DNA of 64,000 nt from Candidatus Vicinibacter affinis (GTDB lineage Bacteria; Bacteroidota; Bacteroidia; Chitinophagales; Saprospiraceae), in the NCBI GenBank assembly GCA_016714365.1, contig JADJNH010000005.1, positions 1,278,501 through 1,342,500 of the forward strand. The letters are read 5' to 3'. This document shows, piece after piece, positions 1 through 8,103 of this stretch. A program made the position numbers and the translations under genes. Positions within the stretch are counted from its first letter, which is position 1; every line of letters begins with the position of its first letter. The notes under the pieces are model-generated. The model had not been told where the DNA came from. It saw only the letters and a program-made list of their open reading frames with translations, and did not search any database.

Positions 1-69
1 TGAGTTGCCACTTTCATTTTGGGCCTCCATGGTGAAGTTTTCATCTAAGAGTTTTATTACAATATCCAT
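1..69 (-). CDS. OsmC-family protein, N-terminal fragment
   Basis: The first 23 codons of a minus-strand gene are visible before the window ends (MDIVIKLLDENF..., then EAQNESGNS). The pattern of a short strand, an acidic loop and an 'EA.NE.GN' strand resembles the N-terminus of Bacteroidota OsmC/OhrA-like peroxide-resistance proteins; this assignment rests on very little sequence. The ATG shares its A with the TAA stop of metX (TAATG), so translation is probably coupled and the gene should share the metX promoter and attenuator. Truncated by the window edge. Confidence 0.5.
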   Translation of the reverse strand, partial: MDIVIKLLDENFTMEAQNESGNS

Positions 70-1046
70 TATTTATAATTTAGAAATGATTTAACTATTT
101 TGTTAATTTTTTTACCTTCTGTAAGGAATCCGTCATGGCCAAATGGAGAACTTATTATCTTAAGTTTAGCATTAGGAATATTTGCTGCCAGAAAATTTTG
201 TTCACTGATTGGAAATAAAATATCTGTTGAAATTCCGATGACCAATGTTTTCGCAATGATTAGAGACAAGGAATTTTCTATACCGGCTCTTCCTCTTCCC
301 ACATCGTGCGAATCCATTACCGAGCTTAAAATATAATAAGAATCTGTGGTGAATCTTTTAGCCAGTTTTTCACCCTGGTATTGTTGATAGGAAATGGTGC
401 CATGGTAGTCTGGTTCCTTTTGTTCGTCTAAAGTGCGGTGATACATTTGATAATTTCGGTAACTCAACATGGCAATCGCTCTGGCAGCTTTCAGACCATT
501 TTCACCGGCATCAATGGCCATCCGCTGTGCTTCATTAAAAGCTACACCCCAGGCTGAATGTTTGGCATTGCAGGCGAGTAGTACCATGTGTTCTATGGAT
601 GATGGAACCTTGATTGCCCATTCCATGGCTTGTTGACCTCCTTGTGATCCACCGATGATTAAGAAAATTTTATTTAATTTTAAATGTGCATATAATAAGT
701 GGTGTGCATTCACAAGATCTCTGGTGGTGAGTTTTATTTTGTTGAATGATAAACTTTGGTTGCCAGAATCAGTCTGTTTAAATTGTGTTCCATAACAAGA
801 ACCAAGATTGTTGGCACAGACAATAAAATATTTTTCAGGATCGAGCAATTTGTTTTTTCCAAATACCACATTCCACCAATCCGCAACATCAGAATTGGCG
901 GTGAGTGCGTGACAAACCCATACAACATTTGATTGGTCCTTATTCAGCTTGCCATAGGTATGATAGGCAATTTGAAGATCGTGCAGGATGGTCCCGGATT
1001 CTGTAACAAATGGTTTTTCATGCCTGTATAATTGCACCTGATTCAT
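69..1046 (-). CDS. metX: Homoserine O-acetyltransferase
   Basis: Alpha/beta-hydrolase-fold acyltransferase of 325 residues that activates homoserine with acetyl-CoA in methionine synthesis. Visible features are the oxyanion/early motif CHALTANSDV, the nucleophile elbow GGSQGGQQAMEWA (Ser134), the acid segment GISTDILFP and the C-terminal catalytic His in SPFGHDGF. Length and motif order match MetX; a succinyl-CoA preference cannot be excluded from sequence alone. The frame is open for 16 more codons upstream from a TTG, but that stretch lies inside the terminator hairpin, so the ATG at 1046 is taken as the start, preceded by a purine-rich GAGAAAGAAA. The stop overlaps the ATG of the following OsmC-like gene. 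Expression is probably controlled by the leader peptide and terminator just upstream. Confidence 0.93.
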   Translation of the reverse strand: MNQVQLYRHEKPFVTESGTILHDLQIAYHTYGKLNKDQSNVVWVCHALTANSDVADWWNVVFGKNKLLDPEKYFIVCANNLGSCYGTQFKQTDSGNQSLSFNKIKLTTRDLVNAHHLLYAHLKLNKIFLIIGGSQGGQQAMEWAIKVPSSIEHMVLLACNAKHSAWGVAFNEAQRMAIDAGENGLKAARAIAMLSYRNYQMYHRTLDEQKEPDYHGTISYQQYQGEKLAKRFTTDSYYILSSVMDSHDVGRGRAGIENSLSLIIAKTLVIGISTDILFPISEQNFLAANIPNAKLKIISSPFGHDGFLTEGKKINKIVKSFLNYK

Positions 1047-1065
1047 TTTCTTTCTCGTTTTAAAG

Positions 1066-1104
1066 TATAAAAAAAAGAGCCTTGCGGGATGCAAGGCTCT
1101 TTTT
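1066..1104 (-). terminator. Intrinsic terminator in the metX leader (attenuator)
   Basis: A perfect 13-bp stem (positions 1073-1085 and 1092-1104, approximately, with a five-base loop) is followed on the minus strand by eight T residues. It sits between the leader peptide stop and the metX start codon, so every metX transcript must pass it. The 5' arm in minus-strand sense contains GCCTTGCA, which can instead pair with TGCAAGGC inside the leader ORF. Confidence 0.88.
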
Positions 1105-1124
1105 AAGATTTTTTGAATATTTAA

Positions 1125-1211
1125 TTAACTTAAATGTTCATATAGAGGCCTTGCAGGATGCTCACGCATACAACAACACATCATCAAACAACAAACATTT
1201 AAATTTTTCAT
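1125..1211 (-). CDS. Cys/Met-rich leader peptide of the metX operon
   Basis: A 28-codon ORF, too short for usual gene finders, starts with ATG at 1211 and ends with TAA at 1125. Residues 7-15 read CCLMMCCCM, so five of nine are Cys and three are Met, the two sulfur amino acids, directly upstream of a methionine-synthesis gene. Residues 19-24 (PARPLY) are encoded by the segment able to pair with the terminator's 5' arm. Layout therefore matches classical ribosome-mediated attenuation: stalling on Cys or Met codons would leave that segment free to form the antiterminator. There is no clear Shine-Dalgarno, which is normal in this phylum. I see the ORF and the pairing directly; the regulatory role is inferred. 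Confidence 0.82.
   Translation of the reverse strand: MKNLNVCCLMMCCCMREHPARPLYEHLS
1145..1157 (-). promoter_or_regulatory. Antiterminator segment of the metX leader
   Basis: In minus-strand sense this reads CCTGCAAGGCCTC. Its TGCAAGGC is complementary to GCCTTGCA in the 5' arm of the metX leader terminator, and after a one-base bulge TCT can pair with AGA. It is almost a copy of the terminator's 3' arm (CCCGCAAGGCTC), which explains how it can compete for the 5' arm. It lies about 10 bases downstream of the last Met codon of the CCLMMCCCM run. Confidence 0.72.
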
Positions 1212-1223
1212 GATCGAATTAGT

Positions 1224-1236
1224 GGTGCAAATAAAA
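1224..1236 (-). promoter_or_regulatory. Probable -7 region of the metX leader promoter
   Basis: In minus-strand sense the bases are TTTTATTTGCACC, resembling the Bacteroidota -7 element that ends in TTTG followed by C. It is about a dozen bases upstream of the leader-peptide ATG, giving a very short 5' end before the leader ORF. The spacing inside the element is not the exact TAnnTTTG consensus, and I see no convincing -33 box. Confidence 0.4.
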
Positions 1237-1332
1237 GCTAATTTTAAAGAATGAAAAAGTCGTAATCATTATTTAACAAAAATTTATGAAACGAGCATAA
1301 AAAGAAATATCTGATTTCTATGTAAGACGAAA

Positions 1333-1926
1333 TCAGGACTTGACCTTGATGCTGCAACCAATGGCTTTAGTAATGGAGGGATCAGGATCTTTTCCGTTCA
1401 TAAGGGCTGCGATTGCGTTTTCAAGATATTTATCTTTTACCATGGCGGCATCTTTTGGGCTGTCGTCAATGGCGCCAATATATTTTACTACACGATTTTT
1501 ATCCAATAGAAAAACATGAGGCGTTTTCGTAGCTCCGTACATTGGAAAAACTTCTTGTTTTTCATCAAACAGATATGGGAAATTATATTTATGTTTTTTG
1601 GCGATTTTTTTCATTTCCTTGGGTCCATCTTCCGGAACAACTGCAGGATCATTTGGATTGATGGCAATCACCGGGTAACCGGAATCGGTATATTTTGCAC
1701 TGAGTTCAACGATTCTTTTTTCATACATCTTGGCATAAGGGCAGTGATTGCAAGTAAAGATGATGATATATCCTTTTGCATCTTTATAATCTGACATGCT
1801 CACAACCTTTCCGTTTATGTTTTTTAAACTGAAGTCGGTCGCTACATCACCAATCTTATATCCCTTTTGGGTAAAAGCCGTTAGACTTAAGGATAGTAAT
1901 AGCATTAACATGATTAATTTTTTCAT
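1333..1926 (-). CDS. Exported thioredoxin-fold (AhpC/TSA-like) protein
   Basis: 197 residues with a signal peptide (about residues 1-19, MKKLIMLMLLLSLSLTAFT, then Q). The mature part follows the AhpC/TSA plan: 'GDVATDFSLKNINGK', then the redox motif FTCNHCPYAK with a CxxC, and a cis-proline region GATKTPHVFLLD. Proteins with the CNHCPY motif are widespread exported redoxins, often annotated thioredoxin family protein; the exact substrate is unknown. It follows the TlpA-like gene by nine bases on the same strand, so the two are probably co-transcribed and act together in envelope thiol-disulfide chemistry. Confidence 0.85.
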   Translation of the reverse strand: MKKLIMLMLLLSLSLTAFTQKGYKIGDVATDFSLKNINGKVVSMSDYKDAKGYIIIFTCNHCPYAKMYEKRIVELSAKYTDSGYPVIAINPNDPAVVPEDGPKEMKKIAKKHKYNFPYLFDEKQEVFPMYGATKTPHVFLLDKNRVVKYIGAIDDSPKDAAMVKDKYLENAIAALMNGKDPDPSITKAIGCSIKVKS

Positions 1927-1935
1927 AAGCAGTAA

Positions 1936-2427
1936 TTATTTTTTAGTGATTGAATTTATCCAATTGTGAATATCTGCAGCAGAATGGAATTCTTGTTCGG
2001 CGAAACCTCTTGTTTGATTCCCAATCACCAAGGTTGCAGGGATTGATCCTGTCCAGCTTGGCTCGATACGGTCGATATAGAAATTTGGATTGTTCTCATC
2101 GAGTACCATGACCTTTGACATCACATTCTTCTTTTTTAAGAAATTGCTGAGTTTGGATTGAGACCGATTTAGATCATCCAGGCTGACCAGATATAAAAGT
2201 TGTTTGGTACCTTTTATTTCCTGATTGAACGTTTCAAAATTGGGAAGCTCCTTCACGCAAGGTACGCACCAGGTGGCCCAAAAATTAAATACCCGCACCG
2301 TATCATCCTGAATGGACAACAGGTCTTCCAGATCACCCAGTTTGATGATCTGATAGTCTCCGGATTGGGCTTTCAGGTGTAGAGTAAGCCCCATTAGAAA
2401 GGCCAGCATGAGGTTTTTGATCTTCAT
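1936..2427 (-). CDS. TlpA-like exported thioredoxin
   Basis: 163 residues with a signal peptide (residues 1-20, ending LHLKAQ). The redox centre WATWCVPCVKELP is typical of TlpA/ResA thioredoxins, and the cis-proline loop is seen in GSIPATLVIG. Such proteins reduce disulfides in periplasmic partners, for example during cytochrome c maturation. It is the first gene of a two-gene minus-strand unit with the redoxin at 1333-1926. Several c-type cytochromes are encoded elsewhere in the window, but no direct link is shown. Confidence 0.88.
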   Translation of the reverse strand: MKIKNLMLAFLMGLTLHLKAQSGDYQIIKLGDLEDLLSIQDDTVRVFNFWATWCVPCVKELPNFETFNQEIKGTKQLLYLVSLDDLNRSQSKLSNFLKKKNVMSKVMVLDENNPNFYIDRIEPSWTGSIPATLVIGNQTRGFAEQEFHSAADIHNWINSITKK

Positions 2428-2530
2428 CTCATGGAAACGGATGCAGGTGGTTGATTGTTTTAAATTTTCGGGTTCATTTTTATAAATTGGGGCTCGGGTG
2501 TGTGAATTAGTTTAATTTAGCCTTTGAATT

Positions 2531-3346
2531 ATGCGTTGGAGCTTCAGGAGGACTTTGGTATTGCTTTCTTCGATATTGGTGTTGTATATCGTGGGGATTT
2601 TCTTTATTTATATTTTTATAGATTTCATCGTTTTTTCACCGGTGATACATCCTGCAAAGGCTCGATATAAGCTGGCTCTGCCTTACCAGGAAATCAAATT
2701 GAAACATCCAAACGGGGAACAGGTCAACATGTTGGCTTTCAACAATCAGGCACCTTTGAAGGGTTATATACTTTTCTTTCATGGGGCCAATAAAAGTGCA
2801 GATTTCTGGGCCGCTTATGCTCCATTTCTGACAGAGCGGGGTTTTAAACTGTACATCCCTGATTACCGTGGATATGGTAAATCAGATGGCAGTCCATCGG
2901 AGATCAGTTGGAATGAAGATGCCCAATTGGGGCTCACCTGGCTTAAGACACAGGTTTCTGAAGACAGTATTCTGTTCTACGGCGTTGGGCTGGGTGCTTC
3001 AGCTGCGGCGTACTTGGCCACTATCAATCCGTGCAGAATGGTCATACTCGAAAATCCGGTCTATGGTTTGCGTTCCTGGATGAGGGCTTCATTTCCCTTA
3101 CTGATGTTGCCCTATGAACTCAAATACGACTTTAACCTTTATGAGTATATTCCGAACATTGTGAGTCCTGCGGTCATACTACAAACCAAAAAATCCAAAG
3201 ACCTGAACAAATTAGAGCAAGCACATCTGCAATCTTTAATGTCAGATCCAAACAATTTTATTTGGCTTGACCATGCGGATAAAAGTTTTCCGCTTGAGGA
3301 CGAGGAATACATACGTTTATTTGATCAATTAGTGAAGAGTTTATAA
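2531..3346 (+). CDS. Membrane-anchored alpha/beta-hydrolase-like protein, nucleophile missing
   Basis: 271 residues. Residues about 9-33 form a transmembrane anchor (LVLLSSILVLYIVGIFF...), followed by an alpha/beta-hydrolase domain of the YfhR/BEM46 style: FFHGANKSADFW, 'DYRGYGKSDGSPSE', an elbow, and a late acid and His (LDHADKSFPLED). In this family the elbow is YGxSLG; here it reads YGVGLGAS, so the nucleophile position (residue 153) is Gly instead of Ser. The protein is therefore probably not a classical hydrolase, unless the following Ser two residues on compensates. Six bases separate it from trmB, suggesting co-transcription. Confidence 0.8.
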   Translation: MRWSFRRTLVLLSSILVLYIVGIFFIYIFIDFIVFSPVIHPAKARYKLALPYQEIKLKHPNGEQVNMLAFNNQAPLKGYILFFHGANKSADFWAAYAPFLTERGFKLYIPDYRGYGKSDGSPSEISWNEDAQLGLTWLKTQVSEDSILFYGVGLGASAAAYLATINPCRMVILENPVYGLRSWMRASFPLLMLPYELKYDFNLYEYIPNIVSPAVILQTKKSKDLNKLEQAHLQSLMSDPNNFIWLDHADKSFPLEDEEYIRLFDQLVKSL

Positions 3347-3352
3347 TACTTT

Positions 3353-4045
3353 ATGAGTAACCGATCCAAGCTGGAGAAATTTGCTGCCAATCTTGCATTT
3401 CCCAATGTATTTGAGAACATGGATTTTGATGAGCCCAAGTTGAGGAAGGGATTGAATCAGTATGTTGATTTTCGGAACAAATGGAAGGAAGAATATTTCA
3501 AAAATAATTCCCCATTGATCCTTGAGCTTGCCTGCGGTCGTGGAGAATACAGTCTGGGGATGGCCAGGATGCTGCCGGAGCGTAATTACGTAGGCGTTGA
3601 CATTAAGGGAGCCAGAATCTGGAAAGGTGCCTCCACCGCATTAAATGAACAATTGAATCAAATTGTTTTTGTGCGTACAAAGATTGAATTGTTGGACAAA
3701 TTTTTTGGGGAGGGAGAAGTGGATGAAATCTGGATTACTTTTCCGGATCCTTTTCCACGACCCAGTAAGTCGAATAAAAGACTCACATCCGATTATTACC
3801 TCGACCTCTATCATAAAATTCTAAAACCGGGCGCTTTGTTGCATCTCAAAACAGACGACCCTGGGCTGTATGACTTCAGTGTAGACAGGATGCAATCACA
3901 TCCGGCCTTCACCTTGATATACCACGAGGATGACATTTATTCCAAACCACTGGTGACACCTGAACTTGAACTGAAGACTTATTATGAAAGAATGCATCTA
4001 CAAGTAGGGAAAAAGATCAAATATATACGAGCCAAGCATTCTTAA
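3353..4045 (+). CDS. trmB: tRNA (guanine-N7-)-methyltransferase
   Basis: 230 residues, the normal size for TrmB, which makes m7G46 in the variable loop of tRNAs using S-adenosylmethionine. Motif I is LELACGRGEYSLGMA, the second SAM-binding strand is YVGVDIKGARIWKGA, and the family signature is ITFPDPFPRPSKSNKRLTSDYYL, followed by LKPGALLHLKTDD. The start ATG follows the upstream hydrolase-like gene by six bases. No irregularity seen. Confidence 0.95.
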   Translation: MSNRSKLEKFAANLAFPNVFENMDFDEPKLRKGLNQYVDFRNKWKEEYFKNNSPLILELACGRGEYSLGMARMLPERNYVGVDIKGARIWKGASTALNEQLNQIVFVRTKIELLDKFFGEGEVDEIWITFPDPFPRPSKSNKRLTSDYYLDLYHKILKPGALLHLKTDDPGLYDFSVDRMQSHPAFTLIYHEDDIYSKPLVTPELELKTYYERMHLQVGKKIKYIRAKHS

Positions 4046-4355
4046 TGATTTAAAAAGTATTGCCTTTTTTAGTTTGTCTTAATCAAAAATCTAAAAAATT
4101 TCAGCTAATCCAATAGGACAGATAATACAGTACAATTCTTACATTTTTCTTTAGACTATTTATTCGTATTCATTGGAAATGACCATGGTATTTTTCTAAA
4201 TTGGTGTGGAACAATTTAGGAAACTACCATGGTTATAACTAAATATCTACAAAAGGAGAACGAATATAATTACTTCAACCAAAATGAAGGGTTGCAAATC
4301 TGCAATTTGTTGAAGTAACATGACATTCATTTTTGGATTTAAATAAATTGTTGAA
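4046..4355. other. Non-coding gap with one inverted repeat
   Basis: No convincing gene on either strand. Apart from the inverted repeat at 4182-4233 the stretch is low-complexity AT-rich sequence between the convergent ends of trmB and the small lipoprotein gene. Confidence 0.6.
4182..4233. repeat. Long imperfect inverted repeat
   Basis: Two 21-base arms: the outer nine bases (accatggta / taccatggt) and the inner seven (ctaaatt / aatttag) pair perfectly, with a five-base mismatched section between them and a ten-base loop. There is no T-tract, so it is not a standard terminator, although it does lie between two convergent genes and could serve both. Confidence 0.6.
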
Positions 4356-4745
4356 TTAATTTTTAAGGCTTCCGCTGAATTCATAATTTATGTCTGCCTG
4401 ACCTGCTTTTTTCCAAACAGATTTTCCATTGATGACATTATCCTTCACCATTCCTTCAAATAGGATTTCACCTTCATTGGCGCTATTAATCGTGGTGCTA
4501 AACGTGGTATTGTCGTCTTTGTTCTGATGCTTGTAAGCAGCAGCGGCAAAGCCATATTGGTGACAGGCGTCTGAATCCATTTTTCCATCCTTAAAAATTA
4601 ATAAGTCTGGATCTTTTTTATCCGGATGGGCGACATCCCAAATGCTGATCTGAAAGGATTTGCCATCCAACGATTTATTTACATTCTGGGCACAGGACAT
4701 GTTGAGAAAAATGCTTAGACCTAAAAAAAATTGAATTACTTTCAT
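4356..4745 (-). CDS. Small lipoprotein of unknown function
   Basis: 129 residues. The N-terminus MKVIQFFLGLSIFLNMSC is a lipoprotein signal with a probable lipidated Cys at residue 18. The mature part is rich in alternating beta-strand patterns and resembles small lipocalin-like or NlpE-like envelope proteins in style only; I do not recognise the family. A conserved-looking segment is DSDACHQYGFAAAAYKHQ, followed by FSTTINSANEGEILFEGMV. It stands alone on the minus strand. Confidence 0.7.
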   Translation of the reverse strand: MKVIQFFLGLSIFLNMSCAQNVNKSLDGKSFQISIWDVAHPDKKDPDLLIFKDGKMDSDACHQYGFAAAAYKHQNKDDNTTFSTTINSANEGEILFEGMVKDNVINGKSVWKKAGQADINYEFSGSLKN

Positions 4746-5682
4746 AAGAGCTGGTTTTAATTGTGATTGAATAATTAATTGTTGTGTTGGGTTTTATATT
4801 TTATTTATCAAAAATTGTTCTTGTCAGGATTTACCATTATATACGGTTGGATGGGATTCTTATGGGATCAAGGAACCAAAGCTGCACATAGGTTCCGGTG
4901 CAATTTTTATGACAATTCACTCCTACAAACCATACTGCCACCTGTCATTGTCGTGATCTTAGTATCCAGGAATTTTGAAAGCGATGCTTTTACTCCTGGA
5001 TCAAATAATAAACACATTGTATGAAACCTGAAATTATTTCTATTTATTTTATTCAAATGCCATCCTGATTGAATCAAAGAGAAGGCTATTTTTCTGTGCA
5101 AAGACAGTATAAAATTTGGCAGATGAAAACCTAGATCGATTTTCACAAACTTAATTTTTTAAAATTGGCGAAAAATCACATTTGTCCAAATGGAGTTGAC
5201 TTGACTCAGAAATCACTCACCTAATTTTGAACATTAACCGTCTGCTCAATGTAAATGTAGTTTTTATTTTTCAAATTTTAGCAATTTTATTTAGTATGAA
5301 TTCCAGGAACGCGACTGTAGAATTGATCGTTGGCAGAATCGAGATTTTAGTTTAATAAGTGGCTGATGGATTCAGTTTTAAACACACAAAATCTCATTAA
5401 CTTCTCAGGAATTTTAAGTCATCAAGTAATCTGGTTTGAAGAAGTATATTGTGCAAGAATTGACTTTATGTAGTCAGACATTTTTCATTTAACTGAGCAT
5501 GTGATGTTGATGGTACCAGGAAGATTTACAATAGAAGAATTATTTATTCGTACAAGCCTTTATATGAAATTTGGATGATGGTGTCTTTTTAAAGATTTAA
5601 TATTTTGCAAAATTTCCATCATTAACGGGCATGATAACAATCAATTTAGGCAACCCTAAAAATATTTTTTGCATAATAAAAT
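4746..5682. other. Large intergenic region, no gene recognised
   Basis: About 940 bases between divergent genes. Frames of about 80 codons exist on both strands around 4779-5146 but have no recognisable motif, overlap each other and show no protein-like pattern. Just before the porin gene, near 5661-5671, 'TATTTTTTGC' resembles a -7 promoter element for the operon that starts at 5683. Confidence 0.5.
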
Positions 5683-7020
5683 ATGTACTTACATTTGTCG
5701 GAGCCAAGTCGTTGTCAACTCGTGAAAGCTTTATTTACCTGTACTTATAAATCTAAAATAGCTAGCATACATTGTTGGTTATTTTGTTTTTGTTTGGCAG
5801 AAAGTATTCAGGGTCAGGCGCTTAGTGATAGTGTGTTGCGAGAGAAGTTCAGTGCCTTCCGGCTCAACGGATACGGGGCCATGCATTATTACCACTTCGA
5901 CTGGCAGACTGACAGTTCGAGGCGGGACGCCATCGATCAGGAGCGATTTATCCTGGACATGGGATATAGGTGGACTCCGAGGATTGGATTTAATGCAGAA
6001 GTGGAGTTTGAACATGGAGGTACCGGGGGCGCAGTAGAGTTTGACCGTTTTGAGGAGTTTGGAGAGTTTGAATTTGACATCAGCAAGGGTGGTGAGGTCA
6101 TCGTGGAGCAGATGAATCTTGAGTTGGGATTGTACAAGGATATCAAACTAAAAGTAGGTCGGGTAAAGGTTCCTTTTGGAATGATGTTTAAGCGAGATGA
6201 GCCAACCGATTATCTGACATGCTGGAATTCTGAAATGGAAACTCAGATACTTCCAGAGAACTGGACGGATAATGGTTTTTTGGTATCCGGGTCCTCCGGA
6301 AAAACTCATAAGCTCAACTATTATCTCGGGTTTGTAAATGGTTTGGATGGATCCGCCTTTAATTCGGCGAATTGGATCAAGCGAGGTAATCAACGAAGAT
6401 TTGAAACGGTGAATGCAGAGAATTTCGCCTTGAGTGCAAGACTTGATTACAGCGGAGAAAATAAATGGCTGATTGGTTTTTCTATTTACGGATGCAATAC
6501 CACCGATAATCGGCCAAAGCCGGATTTAAGATTGTCTACTCCTTTGTTTCTGAGCGAAGGGCATTTTCAAATGAAAATGGATCCTGTTCGTGTGGCTGCG
6601 ATGCTTCTGTACGGGACTTTGGACAATTCTGAAGCACTGACCAATCAAAACCGTAATCTGTCCAACAATCTAAATGTGAAACGCACACCGGTCGGTTCTG
6701 AAGCACTGGGAGCTTTTGCTGAATTGGAGCTGGTGATATTCGGCACCACAGGTTTTTTAAAAAATAAAAATGAATCTGAGTTGTTGTTTTATTCGCGTTA
6801 CGATTATTACGACACCATGCACAAGACGCAGGGGTTGGTATTTAACAATCCACGTTGGGAGCGGCAATCATTTTCAACAGGTCTCGTCTATAAAATCATA
6901 CGGAAAGTACATTTAAAAACACAGTTTACTTTAAGGAAAGTGGGAGCTCCTGCGCCTACCAGTATTCGTGGTGGTCGACTGGAAAAAACATTTGCTGCCG
7001 GTTTTGCCTTTGAATTTTAA
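5683..7020 (+). CDS. Phosphate-selective-porin (OprO/OprP-like) outer-membrane protein
   Basis: 445 residues. After an unusually long N-terminal region a hydrophobic stretch (IHCWLFCFCLAESIQGQ) looks like the signal peptide; the true start may be downstream at a non-ATG codon. The mature protein has the OprP-type beginning 'FRLNGYGAMHYYHFDW', alternating beta-strands, the 'VKVGRVKVPFGM'-like segment (KLKVGRVKVPFGMMF) and a C-terminal strand ending in aromatic Phe (AAGFAFEF). It should form a beta-barrel channel. It is followed after 22 bases by the imelysin gene and then by the DUF1111 gene, so a role in moving a metal ion or a small anion across the outer membrane is plausible. Confidence 0.8.
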   Translation: MYLHLSEPSRCQLVKALFTCTYKSKIASIHCWLFCFCLAESIQGQALSDSVLREKFSAFRLNGYGAMHYYHFDWQTDSSRRDAIDQERFILDMGYRWTPRIGFNAEVEFEHGGTGGAVEFDRFEEFGEFEFDISKGGEVIVEQMNLELGLYKDIKLKVGRVKVPFGMMFKRDEPTDYLTCWNSEMETQILPENWTDNGFLVSGSSGKTHKLNYYLGFVNGLDGSAFNSANWIKRGNQRRFETVNAENFALSARLDYSGENKWLIGFSIYGCNTTDNRPKPDLRLSTPLFLSEGHFQMKMDPVRVAAMLLYGTLDNSEALTNQNRNLSNNLNVKRTPVGSEALGAFAELELVIFGTTGFLKNKNESELLFYSRYDYYDTMHKTQGLVFNNPRWERQSFSTGLVYKIIRKVHLKTQFTLRKVGAPAPTSIRGGRLEKTFAAGFAFEF

Positions 7021-7042
7021 AATCACTCAATAATTATATTTC

Positions 7043-8101
7043 ATGAAAAATAGTTTCTTACTTCTTCTCAGTTTTAGTTTAGCGCTCATTCTTTCTTCTT
7101 GTGGATCTGACACAGATGATTCAAGAATTGCAGATTATAAAGACGTGCTACAAAATATTTCCAATGACGTCATACTACCTACCTACGAAGATCTTTATGA
7201 CAAGACTCAATTGTTGGTAAATACTTTGACCATTCTGGAGCAAAATGTCAGTCAGGTGAATCTGGATGCGTCCAAACAAGCCTGGAGAGATGCGCGTGTT
7301 CCATGGGAGCAATCTGAAGGTTTTTTGTTTGGACCGGTAGACCAACAAGGATTGGATCCGGCGATTGACAGCTGGCCTGTTAATGAAACAGATCTGGATG
7401 CAGTGTTGAATTCAAATGCCGTTTTAACCAAGGATTATGTAGATGGATTGGATGGAACTTTAAAGGGATTTCACACCCTTGAATACTTAATATTTGGAAA
7501 AGAAGGCAACAAATCAATTGCTTCCTTTACGCAACGAGAATTTGAATACCTCCGGGCTTGCAGCCAGAGTTTGCATGGTGCTACCAAAGCCCTCTTTTTT
7601 GCCTGGAAACCGGAACAGCAGAATTTTATAGCCAATGTGCTCAAGGCCGGGGAGCCGGGCAATTCAGTTTATCCATCACAAAAATCTGCTTTGCAGGAAA
7701 TTGTTACGGGCATGATTACCATTGCAGATGAAGTCGCAAATGGTAAAATCAATGAACCTTTTACTACCCAGAATTTAACTTACGAAGAGAGTAGATTCAG
7801 TGCCAATTCAAAAAAGGATTTTGCGGATAATATTCAAAGCATCGAAAATGCATTTTTGGGTGTTTACAAGAATGCGAGTGGTTTGGGCATTTCAAAAATA
7901 ATTAAAGAAAAAAATGAATTGTTGGATGTAAAATTCAGACAACAATTAGATGATGCGATCCGTGCAATTGAATCCATTCAGGGGACCTTTACAACAGCTG
8001 TTACGAATGCAAGACCGAGTATTGAATTTGCGCAACTAAAAGTGCGAACTGTTCAGCAGACCCTGGAGAGTGAAATTTTGCCTTTGATTTCAAATTTATA
8101 A
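7043..8101 (+). CDS. Imelysin-family lipoprotein (IrpA/ICMP-like)
   Basis: 352 residues with a lipoprotein signal (MKNSFLLLLSFSLALILSSC, lipidated Cys near 20). The imelysin signature GxHxxE appears as GFHTLEYLIFG around residue 141, preceded by the conserved 'ARVPWEQSEGFLFGPVD' segment. Family members are periplasmic or surface helical proteins linked to iron or other metal uptake; the original peptidase activity is doubtful for most. The gene is two bases from the downstream di-heme protein, a pairing often seen in Bacteroidota, and 22 bases from the porin. Confidence 0.92.
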   Translation: MKNSFLLLLSFSLALILSSCGSDTDDSRIADYKDVLQNISNDVILPTYEDLYDKTQLLVNTLTILEQNVSQVNLDASKQAWRDARVPWEQSEGFLFGPVDQQGLDPAIDSWPVNETDLDAVLNSNAVLTKDYVDGLDGTLKGFHTLEYLIFGKEGNKSIASFTQREFEYLRACSQSLHGATKALFFAWKPEQQNFIANVLKAGEPGNSVYPSQKSALQEIVTGMITIADEVANGKINEPFTTQNLTYEESRFSANSKKDFADNIQSIENAFLGVYKNASGLGISKIIKEKNELLDVKFRQQLDDAIRAIESIQGTFTTAVTNARPSIEFAQLKVRTVQQTLESEILPLISNL

Positions 8102-8103
8102 TC

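Noticed and set aside
1047..1094. Upstream extension of metX to a TTG start
   Set aside because: The added codons lie in the terminator hairpin and poly-T tract; the ATG at 1046 gives a normal MetX N-terminus.
4779..5146. Two overlapping frames of about 80 codons
   Set aside because: No motif or signal, they overlap on opposite strands, and no codon pattern distinguishes them from random frames.
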